Shown here: positions 33,834 through 40,703 of the stretch, in pieces
Position numbering within the stretch: position 1 is the first letter of the stretch
Layout: each line of letters starts with the position of its first letter
Origin: Polyangiaceae bacterium
Lineage (GTDB): Bacteria; Myxococcota_A; Polyangia; Polyangiales; Polyangiaceae
NCBI GenBank assembly: GCA_020846005.1
Contig: JADLEQ010000046.1
Span: forward strand, 1-40,703
Reading direction: 5' to 3'
Length of the DNA stretch: 40,703 bases
Program-made: the position numbers and the translations under genes
Notes under the pieces: generated by a model
Told to the model about the DNA's origin: nothing
Databases searched by the model: none
What the model saw: only the letters and a program-made list of their open reading frames with translations

Positions 33834-34912
33834 GGCCCCGCCCCGCTCCCCTCCGCCTGCCGCAGGCGCTCGGCCTCGTGCCACGCGACCAGCGCGCCGA
33901 CCAGCTCGTCGAGGTCGCCTGAGATCACGCGGTCGAGCTTGTAGAGCGTGAGGCCGATGCGGTGATCGGTGAGGCGGTTCTGGGGGAAGTTGTAGGTGCG
34001 GATCTTGTCGGACCGATCGCCGGTCTTCACCATGCTCCGCCGCTCGTCCTGGATACTCCCGAGCTGACGAGCCTGCTCGATCTCCAGCAGGCGGCTGCGC
34101 AGGATCTTCAGCGCCTTCGCCTTGTTCTTGAGCTGGCTGCGCTCGTCCTGGCACTTCACCATGAGGCCCGTCGGCAGGTGGGTGATCTGCACCGCGCTGT
34201 TCGTCGTGTTCACGCCCTGCCCGCCCGGGCCTCCGGAGGCCGCGATGTCGAAGCGCAGGTCCTTCTCGTCCAGTCGAACGTCGACCTCGTCCGCCTCGGG
34301 GAGCACGACCACGCTCGCCGTGGAGGTGTGGATCCGCCCTTGGGCCTCGGTCGCCGGCACGCGCTGCACGCGGTGTACGCCGCCCTCGTGGCGCAGGCTG
34401 GAGTAGGCGCGCGCGCCGCTCACGAGCGCGATGACCTCCTTGTACCCGCCCGCCGCGCCCTCGCTCGAGGAGAGGAGCTCCACCCGCCATCCGCGCTGCT
34501 CCGCCCAGCGCGCGTACATGCGGAAGAGATCTGCAGCGAACAGCGCCGCCTCGTCGCCGCCGGTGCCCGCGCGGATCTCGAGCAGCGTGTTCCGCTCGTC
34601 GTTCGGGTCGCGAGGCAGCAGCAGCACGCGGATCGCGCGCGCGAGCGCGTCCACGCGCGCCTCGAGCTCGGGGAGCTCCTCGCGCGCCATGGCCCCGAGC
34701 TCCGGGTCGTCGACGAGCGCGCGGTTCTCCTCGACTTGCCGCGCGAGGCGCGCCCACTCGCCGTGCGCCTCGACGATCGGGAGCAGGTGCCCGCGCTCGC
34801 GCGAGAGCGCCTCGAGGCGCGCGCGGTCCGCGAGCACCGCGGGGTCGCACATGAGCGCCTCGACCTCACGCGCCCGGAGCGCGAGCTCGGCCAGCTTGGC
34901 GTTCGGCAGCAC
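33830..34912 (-). CDS. prfA: Peptide chain release factor 1
   Basis: Reads UAA and UAG stop codons and triggers peptide release. The hydrolysis motif GGQ is at residues 230-232 in [20 protein letters not shown]. The codon-recognition tripeptide is P186-A-T188 in [14 protein letters not shown], an RF1-type motif. It has 360 residues, the usual length. The GTG start has an excellent AGGAGG eight bases upstream. The gene lies between DUF1385 (46 bp upstream) and the small unknown gene it overlaps. Confidence 0.97.
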   Translation of the reverse strand: MLPNAKLAELALRAREVEALMCDPAVLADRARLEALSRERGHLLPIVEAHGEWARLARQVEENRALVDDPELGAMAREELPELEARVDALARAIRVLLLPRDPNDERNTLLEIRAGTGGDEAALFAADLFRMYARWAEQRGWRVELLSSSEGAAGGYKEVIALVSGARAYSSLRHEGGVHRVQRVPATEAQGRIHTSTASVVVLPEADEVDVRLDEKDLRFDIAASGGPGGQGVNTTNSAVQITHLPTGLMVKCQDERSQLKNKAKALKILRSRLLEIEQARQLGSIQDERRSMVKTGDRSDKIRTYNFPQNRLTDHRIGLTLYKLDRVISGDLDELVGALVAWHEAERLRQAEGSGAGP

Positions 34913-34957
34913 GCTCCGAGCCTCCTCCCGCCGACCGGGCCGATCGCCGCCCGCGCC

Positions 34958-36148
34958 TCAGGCGGCGGCGGTCAGCTCCTGGTACGAGGCGACACCGCGA
35001 TCGGCCGGGGCCGCGGGGGCCTCCGGCGCTCGCTCGCGGCGCAGCGCGACCCCGAGCGCGGCGAGCGCCACCTCGAGCTGCGGCTCGTCCGGCTCGATGG
35101 TGGTGATCCGCTGCACGAGGAAGCCCGGCCACAGCACGAGCCGGAGCGGCCCGGTCGTGCAGTACCGGGCGAAGACTCGCTGGATCTCGAACGTGATCGC
35201 GGCGATGACGGGCAGGAACGGCAGCTTCATGAGGAAGAACGTGACGTTCTCCAGCAGAGCGCCCGCGCCGAGCCGAGGGAGCAGCGGGCCGATGCCGGTG
35301 AACACCAGGATCGACACGAGCGCCACCATCACCAGGAAGGTCGTGCCGCAGCGCGGGTGGAGCGTCGACTTCGAGCGAGCGCTCTCCACCGTGAGCGGGA
35401 GCGCGGCCTCGTACGCGGCGATCGCCTTGTGCTCGGCGCCGTGGTACTGGAACACGCGGCGGATCTCGGGGAGGCGCCGGATGGCGAGCATGTAGCCGAT
35501 GACGATCGTGAGCTTGCCGACCCCGGTGAGCAGCTGGAACCGCGCGTCGCGCACGTCGAGCGCGAGCCCGAGCACGGACGACGTCCCCTGAGCGAACGCC
35601 TGCGGGAGCGCGACGAAGAGCCCGAGGGCGAACACCACGGTGAGCAGCGTGAAGAGCTTGCGCGACGCGCCGGGCTCCTCGTCCGCCGGCGGCGGGAGCG
35701 GCTCGCCGGTCGCGGTGGCGAGCGCGACGATCGGGAGCGAGAGCGCTGCCAGCGTGCTCGGCGCGCTCGCGCTCCCCCCTGCGGGCCCCCGCGGCTCACC
35801 CGCCGGCGCCTCGACCGGGGGCGGGGTCGCGGTGCCCGCGGCCGCCTCGGCCCGCTCCGCGGCCTCCAGATCGCGCTCGTAGACGTCGGCCGAGAACCGG
35901 AGGCACGCGCTGCCGAGGCGGAGCGACTCGACCAGGGTGAGCACCCCACGCAGGAGCGGCACGGCGCCGAGGCCGCGACGCGGATCGGGCAGCGCGCGCT
36001 CGCGGATGAGCAGCGACCCGTCCGTCCGACGGAGGACGGCCGAGTACCCGTGCGGCGAGCGCATCATCACGCCCTCGATCAGGGCCTGCCCCCCGATGTA
36101 GGGGCGAGCCACGCCGTCGGGCCCGGTCACGGCCGGTTGGTTCGACAT
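34958..36148 (-). CDS. DUF1385 (YqhQ-like) membrane protein
   Basis: Membrane protein of unknown function. The N-terminal family signature is YIGGQALIEGVMMRSP. A Pro/Ala-rich variable loop follows (about 95-140), then hydrophobic helices including KLFTLLTVVFALGLFVALP. FQYHGAEHKAIAAYE and STLHPRCGTTFLVMV are the conserved His/Glu/Cys core, and the C-terminal part has IAAITFEIQRVFAR. I chose the ATG at 36148 because AAGG lies before it; ATG 36160 and the earlier frame to 36202 have no ribosome site. The order rpmE, DUF1385, prfA is a widely conserved arrangement. Confidence 0.9.
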   Translation of the reverse strand: MSNQPAVTGPDGVARPYIGGQALIEGVMMRSPHGYSAVLRRTDGSLLIRERALPDPRRGLGAVPLLRGVLTLVESLRLGSACLRFSADVYERDLEAAERAEAAAGTATPPPVEAPAGEPRGPAGGSASAPSTLAALSLPIVALATATGEPLPPPADEEPGASRKLFTLLTVVFALGLFVALPQAFAQGTSSVLGLALDVRDARFQLLTGVGKLTIVIGYMLAIRRLPEIRRVFQYHGAEHKAIAAYEAALPLTVESARSKSTLHPRCGTTFLVMVALVSILVFTGIGPLLPRLGAGALLENVTFFLMKLPFLPVIAAITFEIQRVFARYCTTGPLRLVLWPGFLVQRITTIEPDEPQLEVALAALGVALRRERAPEAPAAPADRGVASYQELTAAA

Positions 36149-36230
36149 CCCCGCCTTCATAGCGCCGGCGCGCGTGGCGCGCAGGGGGGCGCGCGCCGGC
36201 ACCGCCGCCGCCCCGCCCGCTGGGCCAGGC

Positions 36231-36431
36231 TCACTTCGCGGCGTACTTCTTCCGGAAGCGATCGACGCGGCCTTGCGTGTCCATCAGCCGCTGCTTGCCC
36301 GTGTAGAACGGGTGGCAGGCCGCGCACACGTCGACGGCGATCTCCTTGGCCGTCGAGCGAGTCCGGAACGACGACCCGCACGCGCAGGTGACGTTGACGT
36401 GGTCGTAGTTCGGGTGAATGCCGTCCTTCAT
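36231..36431 (-). CDS. rpmE: 50S ribosomal protein L31, zinc-binding form
   Basis: A 66-residue ribosomal protein of the large subunit. C16, C18, C36 and C39 make it the zinc-containing type. MKDGIHPNY is the standard N-terminus and HPFYTGKQ the standard core. An AGAGG ribosome site lies six bases before the ATG. It heads the minus-strand set with DUF1385 and prfA and diverges from the DUF362 gene. Confidence 0.97.
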   Translation of the reverse strand: MKDGIHPNYDHVNVTCACGSSFRTRSTAKEIAVDVCAACHPFYTGKQRLMDTQGRVDRFRKKYAAK

Positions 36432-36562
36432 GGCTGCCTCTCGGGGGGGCGCAACCTAGCGCCGCTGCCCCGGTTGGCAAGCGCCACGTCGCCCGCCGCC
36501 GCGGGAGGGCGGAACTCCTGGTAATTTGCCGGGTCACCCGGGGGAAGCCAAGCTCGGGGCCG

Positions 36563-37528
36563 ATGACCGTCAGCAGGCGCGAGGCGCTCCGGCGAGTCGC
36601 CGCCTCGGGGGCCGCCCTCGGGGGCGCCGCCGCGCTCGGGCGAGTCGCCTGGGACCCGGGCGGCTTCGGCGTCTCCCGCCCCGCTGGCGATCGCCAGGTG
36701 CGCGACTTCGGCGTGCCCGCGGCCGCGGCCACGCCCGTGCTGGCCATCGCGCGGAGCTCCACGGATCCGGCCGAGCTCGTGCGCCGCGCGGTGGACGCGC
36801 TCGGGGGGATGCGCCGGTTCGTCTCCCGCGGCGACGTCGTCGCGGTCAAGCCGAACATCGGCTGGGATCGGATGCCCGTCCACGCCGCCAACACGAACCC
36901 GCAGGTGGTGGCGGAGGTGGTGCGCCTCGCGTTCGACGCCGGCGCGAAGGTCGTCGTGGTGACGGACGTCTCGTGCAACGAGGCGAACCGCTGCTTCCAG
37001 CGATCCGGCATCTGGCGGGCGACGCACGCGCTCGGCGCCACCGTGGTGCTGCCCGCGGAGCACCGCTTCCGCGAGATCCGGATGCGCGGGGACGTGCTCG
37101 ACCAGTGGCCGATCTTCACGCCGCTCGTCAACGCCGACAAAGTGATCAACGTGCCGGTGGCGAAGCACCACAACCTCTCGCGGTACACGGCCGCGATGAA
37201 GAACTGGTACGGCATCCTCGGCGGTCGCCGCAACCGCCTGCACCAGAACATCGACGTCTCCATCGCCGACCTGGCGACGTTCATGCGCCCGACGCTCACG
37301 GTGGTCGACGCGACGCGCGTGCTCCTCCGCAACGGACCGCAGGGCGGCAACATCGATGACGCGGTGGACGTGCACCAGGTGATCGCGAGCCTCGACCAGG
37401 TCGCCGCGGACGCCTACGGCGCCACGCTCATCGGCGAGCGCCCCGAGAACGTCGGCTACCTCTCCCTCGCGCACCAGCGCGGGATCGGCAACATGCACTG
37501 GGAGCAGGTCGCGCGAGTGGAAGCATGA
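36563..37528 (+). CDS. Tat-exported DUF362 protein
   Basis: A 321-residue protein with a twin-arginine-type signal (SRREALRRVAASGAALGGAAALG). The body is the DUF362 fold: GDVVAVKPNIGWDR, VVVVTDVSCNE, INVPVAKHHNLSRYTAAMKNWYGILGGRRN, and LTVVDATRVLLRNGPQGG. DUF362 proteins often accompany Fe-S electron-transfer proteins, and the biochemical role is unknown. Only one Cys pair position (VSCNEANRC) is seen in the mature part, so it has no ferredoxin domain of its own. Its stop overlaps the ATG of the NapH/NapG-like gene (ATGA), so the two form one unit. Confidence 0.86.
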   Translation: MTVSRREALRRVAASGAALGGAAALGRVAWDPGGFGVSRPAGDRQVRDFGVPAAAATPVLAIARSSTDPAELVRRAVDALGGMRRFVSRGDVVAVKPNIGWDRMPVHAANTNPQVVAEVVRLAFDAGAKVVVVTDVSCNEANRCFQRSGIWRATHALGATVVLPAEHRFREIRMRGDVLDQWPIFTPLVNADKVINVPVAKHHNLSRYTAAMKNWYGILGGRRNRLHQNIDVSIADLATFMRPTLTVVDATRVLLRNGPQGGNIDDAVDVHQVIASLDQVAADAYGATLIGERPENVGYLSLAHQRGIGNMHWEQVARVEA

Positions 37529-39411
37529 GCGTCCCTCCGCCCACGTCGTCGCCGCGCGACGCGCCAGCGCTCCCCTCCCCGATCCCGTGGCTCGCCGATC
37601 GCGGCCCGGTGCGCGCGCTCGACACACGCCGGGCGGCAGCGCCCGCCGAGGCCCCGCCCCCGCCCCCGCCCGCCCCACGACAGCGGAAGCCGGCCAGGCG
37701 CCGCCCGGGCTCGGGCCTCCCGGCGCGGCCGGTGATCCGCGGGCTGGTGTGGGCGCGGCGCGCGTCCCAGGCCGGCTTCCTCGCCGTGTTCCTCTGGTTT
37801 CTGGTCGAGACGGCGTTTCGGGGGACGTTCGCCGCCTCCGCGGACCAACCCGTGCGCCTCCCGCTGCCGGTCGAGGCCTTCCTGCTCGCCGATCCGTTCG
37901 TCGCGGCGATGACGCTGCTCTCCTCGCACACGCTCTACCGCGGCCTCGCGTGGTCGGGGGTCGTGCTCGCGCTGACGCTCGTCTTCGGTCGCGTCTTCTG
38001 CGGGTGGATCTGCCCCTTCGGGACGCTCCACCACCTCGTCGGGTGGCTGTTCCCGAGCCGGTACCTGAAGGGGACTCGCCGCGTCGACTCGAACCGGACG
38101 CGCGGGTGGCAGCGGGCGAAGTACTACTCGATGTGGGGCTTCCTGGGGGCCGCCGCCGCGGGGAGCGCCATCGGCGGGCTGTTCGATCCGATCTGCGTCG
38201 CGGTGCGCGCGATCGGGCTCGGCGTGGTGCCGGCGCTCCAGTACCTGGGCGTGCGGGGGGGGGCGATCGCAGCGGAGACCAACTCGCGAGCGATCCAGGG
38301 CGTCACCGACGGCGCCCAGGACCTCCTGGCGACCACGGTGTGGACCCAGCGGCAGGCGTACTTCCATCAGACGTGGCTCATCGTCTTCCTCCTGGTCGCG
38401 GTGCTGTTCATGAACCGCTTCATCCCGAGGTTCTGGTGCCGGGCGCTGTGCCCGCTCGGCGCGTTCCTCGGGACGCTGTCGCGGTTCGCGCTGTTCGGGA
38501 TGGAGAAGGACCACGCCAAGTGCACGGACTGCAACCTGTGCCTCGTCCACTGTCAGGGCGCGGACAGCCCGCAGGGCGGCGTGAAGCACCGCCAGGACGA
38601 GTGTCACGTGTGCCTCAACTGCGAGGCCGCTTGTCCGGAGGACGTGATCAAGTTCCGCTGGCTCCCCGGCCGCGCGGCGACGACCCGACAGCCCGACCTC
38701 GCGCGCCGGACGGTCGTGGCCAGCGCCGCCGCGGGCGCCGTCGCGATCCCGGCGCTGCGCCTCGCGAACTGGCCCGACAAGGCGTACAGCGAGAAGGTGA
38801 TCCGCCCGCCGGGGAGCGTGGAGGAGCGCGAGTTCCTCGAGCGCTGCATCCGCTGCGCCGAGTGCATGAAGGTCTGCCCGAACAACGCGCTGCACCCGGC
38901 GTTCTTCGAGGCCGGGATCGAGGGGCTCTGGACGCCGATCCTCGTGCCGCGCATCGGCTACTGCGAGTACTCCTGCGTGCTCTGCGGCCAGGTCTGCCCG
39001 ACGGGCGCGATCCAGAAGATCGACGAGCGCGCGAAGATGGGCGTCGGGCAGCGGCCCATCACGCTCGGCACGGCGATGTACGACCAGGGGCGCTGCCTGC
39101 CGTGGAGCATGGCGACGCCGTGCATCGTCTGTGAGGAGTTCTGTCCGACCTCGCCGAAGGCGATCTGGGCGGAGGAGGTCGAGGTCCCGAAGCGCGAGAG
39201 CAAGTACGCCCGCGAGGGCGCGCACGCCGCGATGACGACGGTCCGCGTCCAGCGCCCGCACGTCGACCCGACGCTCTGCATCGGGTGCGGCGCGTGCGAG
39301 AAGGTCTGCCCCATCGTGGACAAGCCGGCGGTCTACGTGACCAACGCGGGCGAGTCTCGGAGCAAGACGAACGTCATCCTCCTCGAGAACACCTCCTACT
39401 CGAAGGGCTGA
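37525..39411 (+). CDS. NapH/NapG-like polyferredoxin fusion
   Basis: A 628-residue membrane electron-transfer protein. After a disordered Pro-rich N-terminus (about 1-70), helices carry the NapH/NosR motifs CGWICPFG (159-166) and CRALCPLG (305-312). Ferredoxin motifs follow: CTDCNLCLVHC (333-343) and CHVCLNCEAAC (360-370). An internal Arg-Arg and Ala-rich hydrophobic stretch (LARRTVVASAAAGAVAIPALRL, about 392-413) looks like the signal of a fused NapG-like half. Further clusters are CIRCAECMKVC (441-451), CEYSCVLCGQVC (480-491), CLPWSMATPCIVCEEFC (524-540) and CIGCGACEKVC (585-595). It probably passes electrons from quinol to a periplasmic partner. The DUF362 gene overlaps upstream. No nitrate reductase gene is present. 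Confidence 0.88.
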   Translation: MSVPPPTSSPRDAPALPSPIPWLADRGPVRALDTRRAAAPAEAPPPPPPAPRQRKPARRRPGSGLPARPVIRGLVWARRASQAGFLAVFLWFLVETAFRGTFAASADQPVRLPLPVEAFLLADPFVAAMTLLSSHTLYRGLAWSGVVLALTLVFGRVFCGWICPFGTLHHLVGWLFPSRYLKGTRRVDSNRTRGWQRAKYYSMWGFLGAAAAGSAIGGLFDPICVAVRAIGLGVVPALQYLGVRGGAIAAETNSRAIQGVTDGAQDLLATTVWTQRQAYFHQTWLIVFLLVAVLFMNRFIPRFWCRALCPLGAFLGTLSRFALFGMEKDHAKCTDCNLCLVHCQGADSPQGGVKHRQDECHVCLNCEAACPEDVIKFRWLPGRAATTRQPDLARRTVVASAAAGAVAIPALRLANWPDKAYSEKVIRPPGSVEEREFLERCIRCAECMKVCPNNALHPAFFEAGIEGLWTPILVPRIGYCEYSCVLCGQVCPTGAIQKIDERAKMGVGQRPITLGTAMYDQGRCLPWSMATPCIVCEEFCPTSPKAIWAEEVEVPKRESKYAREGAHAAMTTVRVQRPHVDPTLCIGCGACEKVCPIVDKPAVYVTNAGESRSKTNVILLENTSYSKG

Positions 39412-39442
39412 TCAGACGCGCAGGCCCCGCCGCACGGAGGGC

Positions 39443-39468
39443 GGCGCGATCGGGCGGCGCGATCGGGC
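39443..39468. repeat. Two-copy 13-bp tandem repeat in intergenic DNA
   Basis: GGCGCGATCGGGC occurs twice head to tail, about 30 bp after the Fe-S gene's stop. The rest of the gap 39412-39635 holds no gene but does hold the -24/-12 promoter candidate near its end. Confidence 0.6.
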
Positions 39469-39597
39469 GCCGCGGGCGCGATCCGGGCGGCGGGCTGTGC
39501 CAGTCGCCGCCAACCGCTGGCACACCCACCCCTGGGGACCGGGGCCGGATCCCGCGGGAAAGTGGCCGGGAGGCGCGCGGCGTGATCGAATTCGTCG

Positions 39598-39613
39598 TGG
39601 CAGGGCATTTGCA
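39598..39613 (+). promoter_or_regulatory. Sigma-54 (-24/-12) promoter candidate for the Cys-repeat lipoprotein
   Basis: TGGCAGG-GCAT-TTGCA matches TGGCACG-N4-TTGCW with one mismatch (G for C). The invariant GG (39599-39600) and GC (39611-39612) are ten bases apart. Transcription would start near 39624, leaving a leader of about 12 bases before the ATG at 39636, just room for the GGTGGT at 39624-39629 as ribosome site. Confidence 0.6.
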
Positions 39614-39635
39614 GAGCGTCAGCGGTGGTGCCGTC

Positions 39636-40703
39636 ATGAAGAACTCGTGGTTCCGCAGGATCTTGGTGCCCGGCGCGCTCGCGTTCGGGGTGGTCGGGGG
39701 TTGTGGGCGGGCCGGCCTGTTGGACGGCGCCGGGGGCGGTCTCGGGGACTGCGGGAACGGCGTCTGCCAGCCGGAGGAGGTCGGCAGCTGCGCCATCGAC
39801 TGCACCGAGTGCGGCGACGGCGTGTGCGGCGCGGACGAGACGCACGATCTCTGCCCCTCGGACTGCGGCTCGGGCTGCGGCGACGGGCAATGCACCGGCC
39901 GCGAGAACACCACGTCGTGCCCCATCGACTGCCGGGACGAGGGGAAGTGCGGCGATGGCTGGTGCTCGGCGCGCGAGTCGCCCACGTCGTGCGCGGAGGA
40001 CTGCGGGTACTGCGGCGACGGACTGTGCGGCGACGGCGAGGCAGAGAGCTGCCCGAGCGACTGCGGCGGCTCGTGCGGCGACGGCGTCTGCTCGCCGGGC
40101 GAGACGCCTGAGTCGTGCGCGGCGGACTGCGAGGCCAGGTGCGGCGACGGCGTCTGCGGCCCGGGGGAGCAGCGCACGTGCCCCGAGGACTGCCAGAGCA
40201 GCTGCGGCGACGGCGTCTGCCAGCCGGGCGAGCGGGAGACGTGCCCCGGCGACTGCGGCGGCGGCTTCTGCGGCGACCAGGTGTGCGCGCCCGACGAGCA
40301 GGGCTGGTGCACCGAGGACTGCGGCGGCGGCTTCTGCGGTGACAAGGTGTGCGCGCCCGACGAGCAGGGCTGGTGCACCCAGGACTGCGGCGGCGGCTAC
40401 TGCGGTGACTCCTACTGCGCGCCCGAGGAGCAGGGCTGGTGCACCCAGGACTGCGGCGGCGGCTTCTGCGGCGACTACAACTGCACCCCGGACGAGGTCG
40501 GCTGGTGCACCCAGGACTGCGGCAGCTATTGCGGCGACTACGTCTGCAACCCAGGCGAGGAGGGCTGGTGCACCCAGGACTGCGGTGGCTACTGCGGCGA
40601 CTACGTCTGCAACCCAGGCGAGGAGGGCTGGTGCACCCAGGACTGCGGTGGCTACTGCGGTGACTACGTCTGCAACCCAGGCGAGGAGGGCTGGTGCACC
40701 CAG
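39636..40703 (+). CDS. Cys-repeat lipoprotein, 3' end beyond the window
   Basis: The open frame runs 356 codons from the ATG to the last base with no stop, so the gene is partial. The signal peptide MKNSWFRRILVPGALAFGVVGGC ends in a lipobox (GGC). The rest is 15 visible repeats of about 20-22 residues, each CG(D/N)xxC-x(n)-CxxDC with four Cys. The first eight copies have the form CGDGVCxPGExxxCPxDC; later ones become CGDYVCNPGEEGWCTQDC. Such Cys/Asp/Gly repeats occur in many myxobacterial surface proteins and may form small disulfide or metal-stabilised loops. I infer a cell-surface protein; ligand and C-terminal anchor are unseen. A sigma-54-like promoter precedes it. Confidence 0.88.
   Translation, partial: MKNSWFRRILVPGALAFGVVGGCGRAGLLDGAGGGLGDCGNGVCQPEEVGSCAIDCTECGDGVCGADETHDLCPSDCGSGCGDGQCTGRENTTSCPIDCRDEGKCGDGWCSARESPTSCAEDCGYCGDGLCGDGEAESCPSDCGGSCGDGVCSPGETPESCAADCEARCGDGVCGPGEQRTCPEDCQSSCGDGVCQPGERETCPGDCGGGFCGDQVCAPDEQGWCTEDCGGGFCGDKVCAPDEQGWCTQDCGGGYCGDSYCAPEEQGWCTQDCGGGFCGDYNCTPDEVGWCTQDCGSYCGDYVCNPGEEGWCTQDCGGYCGDYVCNPGEEGWCTQDCGGYCGDYVCNPGEEGWCTQ
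40251..40703 (+). repeat. 66-bp then 63-bp tandem coding repeats
   Basis: Four 66-bp units start at 40251, 40317, 40383 and 40449. They are followed by three 63-bp units at 40515, 40578 and 40641, the last reaching the window edge. The final two differ by one base and the one before by three, while the 66-bp units differ more. Each unit encodes one 21- or 22-residue Cys repeat. Confidence 0.9.

Noticed and set aside
40251-40703. CRISPR array
   Set aside because: The units are contiguous, keep reading frame and encode Cys repeats; there are no spacers.

Overview
The window is very GC-rich DNA, about three quarters G+C by eye, with the third-codon-position bias that leaves long meaningless antisense frames. 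It looks like a chromosome segment from a myxobacterium (Myxococcota, perhaps Polyangiales). The signs are an AgmX/PglI-type protein, several Cys-rich and MopE-motif lipoproteins, long Pro/Ala linkers, a serine-palmitoyltransferase-like gene, an AGPS-like oxidase, and -24/-12 (sigma-54) promoter signatures. The species cannot be named from sequence alone. I saw no rRNA, tRNA, CRISPR array, transposase or phage gene, so the region reads as ordinary chromosome.

Layout. 177-5636 (minus): purN, a membrane PAS histidine kinase and a SWIM/SNF2 helicase. 5702-10810 (plus): a carotenoid-desaturase-like FAD oxidoreductase, a PEGA-type exported protein, rsmD, an AgmX/PglI-like protein, a mini-lipoprotein and truA. 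10921-13691 (plus): an alpha-oxoamine synthase (serine palmitoyltransferase type) and a GNAT protein that I infer to be a bacterial ceramide synthase, preceded by a very good sigma-54 promoter match. 13959-17862 (plus): a HEAT-repeat membrane protein, a MopE-motif lipoprotein and a tail-anchored DnaJ-zinc-finger-like protein. 18059-20668 (plus): an EtfD/HdrD-like membrane Fe-S oxidoreductase and a small zinc-ribbon protein. 20694-22252 (minus): a CAP-domain lipoprotein with a Gly/Ser/Thr linker and a helical-repeat protein. 22355-26736 (plus): a DUF4175 protein and a HEITH metallopeptidase. 26948-29481 (plus): psd and a methyltransferase with a long disordered N-terminus. 29533-31999: a Cys-rich lipoprotein (minus) divergent from an AGPS-like FAD oxidase (plus). 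32015-36431 (minus): rpmE, DUF1385, prfA, a small unknown and a class III aminotransferase. 36563-39411 (plus): a Tat-exported DUF362 protein and a NapH/NapG-like Fe-S fusion. 39636 to the right edge (plus): a Cys-repeat lipoprotein that runs off the window.

Two themes stand out. The first is membrane lipid chemistry: sphingoid-base and probable ceramide synthesis, phosphatidylserine decarboxylation and an ether-lipid-type oxidase. The second is electron transfer through membrane Fe-S proteins (EtfD-like and NapGH-like). The strongest unexplained signals are the -24/-12 promoter in front of the sphingolipid pair, a second one in front of the Cys-repeat lipoprotein, that lipoprotein's 3'-homogenised repeat array, and a perfect 16-bp palindrome between purN and the FAD oxidoreductase. 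No stretch longer than 300 bases lacks a gene.
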